Shown: positions 58,914-64,000 of the stretch, in pieces | How positions within the stretch are numbered: position 1 is the first letter of the stretch | Layout of the letters: every line of letters begins with the position of its first letter | From: Nereocystis luetkeana | Taxonomy: Eukaryota; Sar; Phaeophyceae; Laminariales; Laminariaceae | Length of the DNA: 64,000 nucleotides | Assembly: GCA_031213475.1 (NCBI GenBank) | Contig: JARUPZ010000016.1 | Coordinates: forward strand, 9,626,270 to 9,690,269 | Direction: 5' to 3' | Notes under the pieces: generated by a model | What the model was told of the DNA's origin: nothing | The model's input: only the letters and a program-made list of their open reading frames with translations | Databases searched by the model: none | Made by a program: the position numbers and the translations under genes

Positions 58914-61860
58914 TGTGTGTGTGTGTGTGTGTGTGTGTGTGTTCTTCACATTAAACCGTTCTTTCTACCCGTCGACATCCAGCACAACCAGTGTCCGTGC
59001 CGATTCTTCCATCCTAGAAGAGATACAAGTTCTGTGGTCACAAAGCTACGCCACAGAGATACTACGTTGCCACGTGTGCAGTGTGAACTGCAGTGGGCAA
59101 TGCAAAGCCATGTCATCATACTAGATACGACAGGCACGACATACGCAATCTATGAAATAGTGAAACGAAAAGAAACAATCAAAGAGAAAACAAAAACAAG
59201 GTAGACAAGTCGAAAAAGAAAAAGAAGAAAAATGAAAGCAAAATCTAAGAGAAACAATCTGTCGTGCCCCCCCCCCCGCAGGCGAGGTGGCCTACACTTG
59301 AAAAAGAACGAGCTGGAAAAAAGAAGAAATAACAAAAGACACCACTGCTTGTGAACAGAGTAAGACAAAGAACCAAGGAGAAAGTAACAAGGAAAAAATA
59401 ACAAAGGGGAAATAACAGGCAGACCAAAGCCCAAAGCACCTTCTAGGTGGCGGCAGCAGCTTGTGGTACGAGTAGTATAGCCAGGTTCTCCCTGCTAATC
59501 CGCCTGGTACCTTGCTACCCAGACTGCCGTCTCCGCCCTGCGTTCGTCAACTATGCCCAGCCCCTTGGCGTCAGACAATACGAGCCGAGCAGAGCAGGTT
59601 CGTCTTCCAACCACGCCACACGGCTCCTTGAGTACGGCTTATCAATCAGAAAAGGAAGAGGAAGAGAAAAAATGAAATGAAAATCACGGAGAGTCAGCGC
59701 AAGAAAGAAAAAAAAACAAAACTAAAAGAGAAGACAAGGGAAGACCACGTTCGAGCCAGCTGCACCAGTTGGTAGCACTAGTAGTATGGTCATATTCTAC
59801 TTACTAGTCGACTTGGTGCCTTGCTACCCTGTCTGCCATCTCCTTCCTACTTTCGTCTACCGCCGTTTCCCTTCTACCCCTCCTGTTCCCCCCCCTCTCC
59901 GCATTCACTCGGTCGGGCTTTATGCCACTTCTCCTGTTGCCCCCTCCCCCCCCGTTCCTTTGGGCACCAGCCACGGCGGATGCGCGGCGCTGTCTACTCA
60001 TCTCAGCCTCAGCCTCGTGCCACCTCACCATGAACCGTTCGGCTGCTTCAAGGATCCCCCGGTACCACTTCCCCACCTTTTTGGCTGCAGTGGACCACAA
60101 CGCGGTCTCAACTCCAAACACCAAGGGGGCAACTTCCGTTGACCCTTCGGTGGCTCGGAACTCCCTAAGGTCTTCGACTATGCATCTATGCCAAGTCTTA
60201 CACTGTCCGCCTGGTCTCGGGTTCTCCCCACCAGCTATCGTCCCGAGCATTACCCGATTGGGTAATCGCTCCTTGCTTTGCCGTGCCACGCCCCCCGCAA
60301 AGAAGAGCCGCCGTTTGCGAATGGTCGTTTCGATGCTCTCGCAACGTGTCATCTTGAGGGCCTTCGCGTACGAGAGGGTGGCATGGTCAGTACGAAGTCG
60401 GCGCTGGAAGCCAATGACTCGCAACAGGACTTGGTGGTGAGCCGTTCGAAGCTTGGCAAAGTGTTCCGCTCTGAGGGTCCACGTCACACACCCGTACAGC
60501 AGGGTCTCAATCACCTCGGCCTTCAGCATTCGGACTTTAAGGCTAAGGGGGGCGGTCGTCCTATCATACAACTCCGGGCCGAACCGTTTGAAGCATGCTC
60601 GCATGAGGCGGATCCGTCGGTCGATTTCGAGCGAGAGGTCAGCGTTTTCGTGGATAACGCCGCCTAGGTATAAGAACTGGGTCGTCTGCTTATACCTCTG
60701 ACCTGCCGCTTCGATGACGAGCGGTGGTGCGAAGGTTGTCCGGTCTGGTGTTTGTAGGACCATTGTCTCAGTCTTCTTTTCCGACACCGTGAGGCCTGCT
60801 GCTTCGAAGACAGTCACGATGACTGTCATCATTTTTGCGAGCCCTTCAGCCGACTTCGAGACAATTCCTGCATCGTCGGCGTACAACATGCCCCATACAG
60901 ACCTTCGCACGCACGCCAATGGCTCCTCCTTCCCTGTTCGAACTACTCCAGCTTCCAAGAGTTGGACCAAATCCCTTACAATGGCTTCGTCTTGGCTGAA
61001 GCGTACTAGTACGACGTGTAACGCAGCAGCGAAGAACACGTTGAACAGTAACGGTGACAGTACACAGCCTTGCCGCAGCCCCTGCGTGACATCAAACCAT
61101 TCCGAGAGCTCGCCGTCATCAGTACGCACGCGAGCCCGCATGCCATCGTGGAAATTACGGATAATTCTCAGCATCTTGGTTGGTACGCCAAAGCGTGTGA
61201 GTACCTTCCATAACAGCTCTCGGTCGACAGAGTCGTACGCTTTCTGCAGATCGATGAAGCACACGTATAAGGGGATTTTCCTCTGTCGTCCGAGCTCTTG
61301 CAGCCGGCGCACGACGAACAACATATCAATCGTTGATCGTGCGGGGCGGAAGCCGCACTGTTCCTCGGGGAGTAGTTCCTCGGTCTCGCAGTAGTTGCTG
61401 AGGCGGGACGCGACGATTTTCAACAACACTTTGCCTGCGTGGGCAACAAGCGAGATCCCTCTATAGTTGTTGCAGTCAGTTCGATCCTTCTTTTTGTGAA
61501 GGACCTTGATGATCGCATCTTTCCATTGCTGAGGGACTTCTCCTGTTAACCAAACATTGACAAGGATGTTGTGAAAGCGCTGGGCGAATGCCGGGTGGTC
61601 GATTTTTAGGAGTTCGACCGGGAGACCATCTGGCCCGACAGCTTTCCAATTCGACATCCCCTTCAGTGCTTCGGTCATCTCGTCTATGGATGGTTCATCT
61701 TCAAGCGACAGTTTAGGCGGTCGCGGTGGCAAGAGGTCGATGATCGTGGGATCGAGTTTCAGCGACTTCGTGTTCAAGAGTTTGTGATAAAACCCCGCCC
61801 ATCGTTCACGAATTCGCACCTTATCCCATAGCGAAGGGGTATAAATATCGCATTTTAGAT
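58914..61860 (-). mobile_element. Non-LTR retrotransposon (LINE), 5'-truncated, (CA)n tail
   Basis: Minus-strand order: RT reading frame, ~900 bp of 3' UTR with A/T-rich runs, then ggtttaatgtgaagaac and (AC)n (complement of 58914-58942). At least six shorter copies in the window share this 3' end and differ in 5' breakpoint, the mark of target-primed reverse transcription. No endonuclease domain is present upstream. Confidence 0.8.
59804..61853 (-). CDS. LINE reverse transcriptase ORF, N-terminally truncated
   Basis: About 680 codons open from ATG at 61853 ([17 protein letters not shown]) to 59804. RT blocks in order: [80 protein letters not shown], catalytic YADD (60874-60885), then the LINE C-terminal region ([22 protein letters not shown]). 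No frameshift seen, so the insertion is young or the RT was under recent selection. The apurinic endonuclease that should precede is missing: a 5'-truncated, presumably non-autonomous copy. Confidence 0.85.
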
Positions 61861-61862
61861 CT

Positions 61863-62136
61863 ACATATAATACGTAGCCTTGCCCCCTCCCAACGAAACG
61901 AAAGTGTTTTCATGTTTTACTTTGATATATTAATATATGAGAGCAGTAGTTTCGCCGCTCTCTCTAACCACCAAACACGTTGCTGTTAACGCTGTGAGGA
62001 CATATAATACGTAGCCTTGCCCCCTCCCAACGAAACGAAAGTGTTTTCATGTTTTCATTTGATATATTAATATATGAGAGCAGTAGTTTCGCCGCTCTCT
62101 CTAACCACCAAACACGTTGCTGTTGACGCTGTGAGG
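61863..62136. repeat. Two 137-bp tandem units
   Basis: catataatacgtagccttgc to cgctgtgagga repeats almost exactly (61863-61999, 62000-62136). A related fragment (tagtttcgccgctctctcca) occurs at 63950-63990. Starts right at the LINE's 5' break. Confidence 0.9.
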
Positions 62137-62222
62137 ACTGCAGTCCCGTTTTGGGGACAATCTACTTGAACTTTGAGTCGTTTGTCCCCAAAACGGGACT
62201 GCGGTTCTAAAAGGGTTAATAC
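62131..62222. mobile_element. Fold-back family 2, well preserved
   Basis: gactgcagtcccgttttggg and ccaaaacgggactgcggttc around tctacttgaactttgagtcg; outer aaaagggttaa. Confidence 0.85.
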
Positions 62223-62300
62223 TACTGCCTGTATTAATGGACTAGTACAGAAAAATAGCAGCAACCCCTTGAAGACTCAGACACCCTTTATTACTATTAA

Positions 62301-62410
62301 TATTACGGGGGACCATAGTTAATAGGACCTACGGTACACACAAAAACCTATATATTTCGCTATTTTTGCTAACAGTATTTGGTCCTATTAACTATGGTCC
62401 CCCGTAATAG
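62301..62410. mobile_element. Fold-back MITE family 1, well preserved
   Basis: tattacgggggaccatagtt ... aactatggtcccccgtaata. Confidence 0.9.
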
Positions 62411-62550
62411 GATGTGGTGGTATCGTTTCTTTGGGTTGTTTTCGCTATTGTTTGCCACACCTCCTTCTGCGTGGCACAACACTTTTCCTTTCCTCCTTTT
62501 ACTGATTTGTTTCGCTTTGTTTCCTTCAATTCTTCATATATTTCATAGAA

Positions 62551-62697
<147 letters not shown>

Positions 62698-62715
62698 GTA
62701 TCTTTACGTCATAGA

Positions 62716-62760
62716 GGAGTGGTTTTGTGACCACAGAACTTGCATCTCTTCTATTCATAG
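62716..62760 (+). mobile_element. LINE 3' UTR scrap
   Basis: gttttgtgaccacagaactt then gcatctcttct; lacks the terminal CA tail. Confidence 0.45.
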
Positions 62761-62764
62761 CAGT

Positions 62765-63640
62765 GCTGGGGATTGCCTCCGAAAACAGTGCCGATCAATT
62801 CTTGAAAAATATTGCCCGAAAAAGGGCAATCTTGATATTTTCGGCAATCTTGGCGAAGGGAAATCTTGATATTTTCGGCAATCTTGGCGAAAAGAGGCAA
62901 TCTCAATCTCGATCTCAATCTTGATCTTCAGTGCGCCAAATTTCAAGGTATTTTGATGTTTTACACGCGTGGTTTCTGAATATTCTACGACATGTATGCT
63001 GCTGTATGCTCAAAATGCACCAGCTCCTATTTCGGCAACAATATAGATCACTATTGCTACTACTACTGTAGGAGTGCACGAGTCGCATTATGCATCCTCA
63101 GTATTTCACGGAAAGGTGTACAGCAGGGTGTAGCGTTTCATCTGAACAACAAGCAGTAGACATCAAAAAAAAATTGACAACAAGGTATCAGTACCAGTAT
63201 CAAATATAAACCCTGGAGGAGCCCAAGAGCGCAAGGCGCACACGTACCAGAACACCACCCACGGCGCAGCTTCTGGCATAATATCTAGTGCACAACAACA
63301 AGCGCTAATCGTTACAGCAAGGGAGCATATAAACATATACCTGGTACCAGGTATCCATACATCTGCATGAGGGTGCCTGGGCACAGCTGGTTTTTGTGGG
63401 CGTAGAGCAGGGGAGATAGGCGAAGATATGCGTTTTCAAGGGGTTTCCAGTGATATAGTCAGGCGTTGTTTGAGCGAGATCCGAAATATTGAGATTGGAA
63501 GATTGAATCAACCAATCTTCGATTCTCAATCTAGATTGAAAGATCGGCCGTCAAAACCGCCAATTCAATCTCGAGATTTTCCAAAAGATTTCGATTTTTT
63601 CAGGGCAATTCAATCCCAATCCCCCATCACTGATTAATAC
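62765..63640. other. Stretch with no recognised gene
   Basis: Contains a tatttncggcaatcttggcg repeat near 62810-62900 and (AATC/TCTCAATC) runs at 62895-62925 and 63530-63625. Overlapping TACCTGGTACCAGGTA near 63337. Confidence 0.4.
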
Positions 63641-63642
63641 CT

Positions 63643-63735
63643 GGTAGGATGGAAGAACCGACACGGGCACTGGTTGTGCTGGATGTAGACGGGTAGAAAG
63701 AACGGAGTAATGTAAGAAAACATACACACGCTGCT
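63643..63735 (+). mobile_element. LINE 3' end
   Basis: ggatggaagaaccgacacgg, ggttgtgctggatgtagacg, gtaatgtaagaaaacatacacac. Confidence 0.7.
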
Positions 63736-63825
63736 CTCTTTTTTTTTTGGGAAAAAATGCCCGGAAATAGATTGAGATGTGCTGTACTGCTGTAGGTACG
63801 GCAGTTCGGTAGTGCGGTACTCAAA

Positions 63826-63930
63826 GGGGTTATAACCCTTTTAGGGCCGCAGTCCTGTTTTGGGGCCAAATTATGAAGAATTGGAGGGGTTTGCCCCCAA
63901 CAACGGGACCGCGGTTCTAAAAGAGTTAAT
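63826..63930. mobile_element. Fold-back family 2
   Basis: ttttagggccgcagtcctgt and caacgggaccgcggttctaa arms; outer aacccttt/aagagttaa. Confidence 0.75.
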
Positions 63931-64000
63931 CAAGAACGACACGAGGCCGCTAGTTTCGCCGCTCTCTCCACCAGCAAACATGCTATCAATAATCACAGGA

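Overview
This is a gene-poor, repeat-rich window of eukaryotic nuclear DNA. Its genes are broken by long introns (roughly 0.2 to 4 kb). One of them is a bacterial-type sigma-70 factor; in a spliced nuclear gene this almost always means a plastid-targeted RNA polymerase subunit, so the host is most likely a photosynthetic eukaryote. A stramenopile (heterokont) alga fits the retroelement types and intron-rich layout, but I cannot fix the species from sequence alone.

Layout: 645-4913 (+) holds the last four coding exons of the sigma factor; its 5' part lies outside the window. 9392-9817 (-) is the last exon of a Pro/Gln-rich protein ending in a CaaX-like prenylation box, with an intronic satellite directly upstream. 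13396-13960 is a broken chromodomain retroelement relic. 14-30 kb is mostly repeats, with two weak exon candidates (17987-18084, 20606-20735). 30413-46068 (+) is an eight-exon coiled-coil protein gene whose proposed exons join in frame to about 660 residues. 47700-57631 (-) is an eleven-exon class I pyridine nucleotide-disulfide oxidoreductase (mercuric reductase/lipoamide dehydrogenase-like), convergent with the coiled-coil gene; its N-terminal exon is not identified. 58914-61860 (-) is a 5'-truncated LINE with a reverse transcriptase reading frame.

Repeats fill the rest: more than 20 copies of a ~110-bp fold-back MITE (family 1), a ~90-bp fold-back (family 2), a ~73-bp mini-fold-back (family 3), a ~250-bp GATC-rich family, a SINE-like element, 3' ends of a LINE with a (CA)n tail, and a ~540-bp element always anchored at a poly(C) end. 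Several are nested, which gives a relative insertion order. Tandem arrays and short duplications repeatedly begin at exon-intron borders.

The strongest unexplained signal is the 9-mer TACCAGGTA/TACCTGGTA, present about 40 times where about 0.5 would be expected by chance. Comparing repeat copies with and without it shows clean insertion of CCWGG plus a duplicated TA at TA sites, which looks like the excision scar of an unseen TA-targeting DNA transposon. No computation or database search was run: exon borders were set by eye from splice motifs, reading phase and family conservation.
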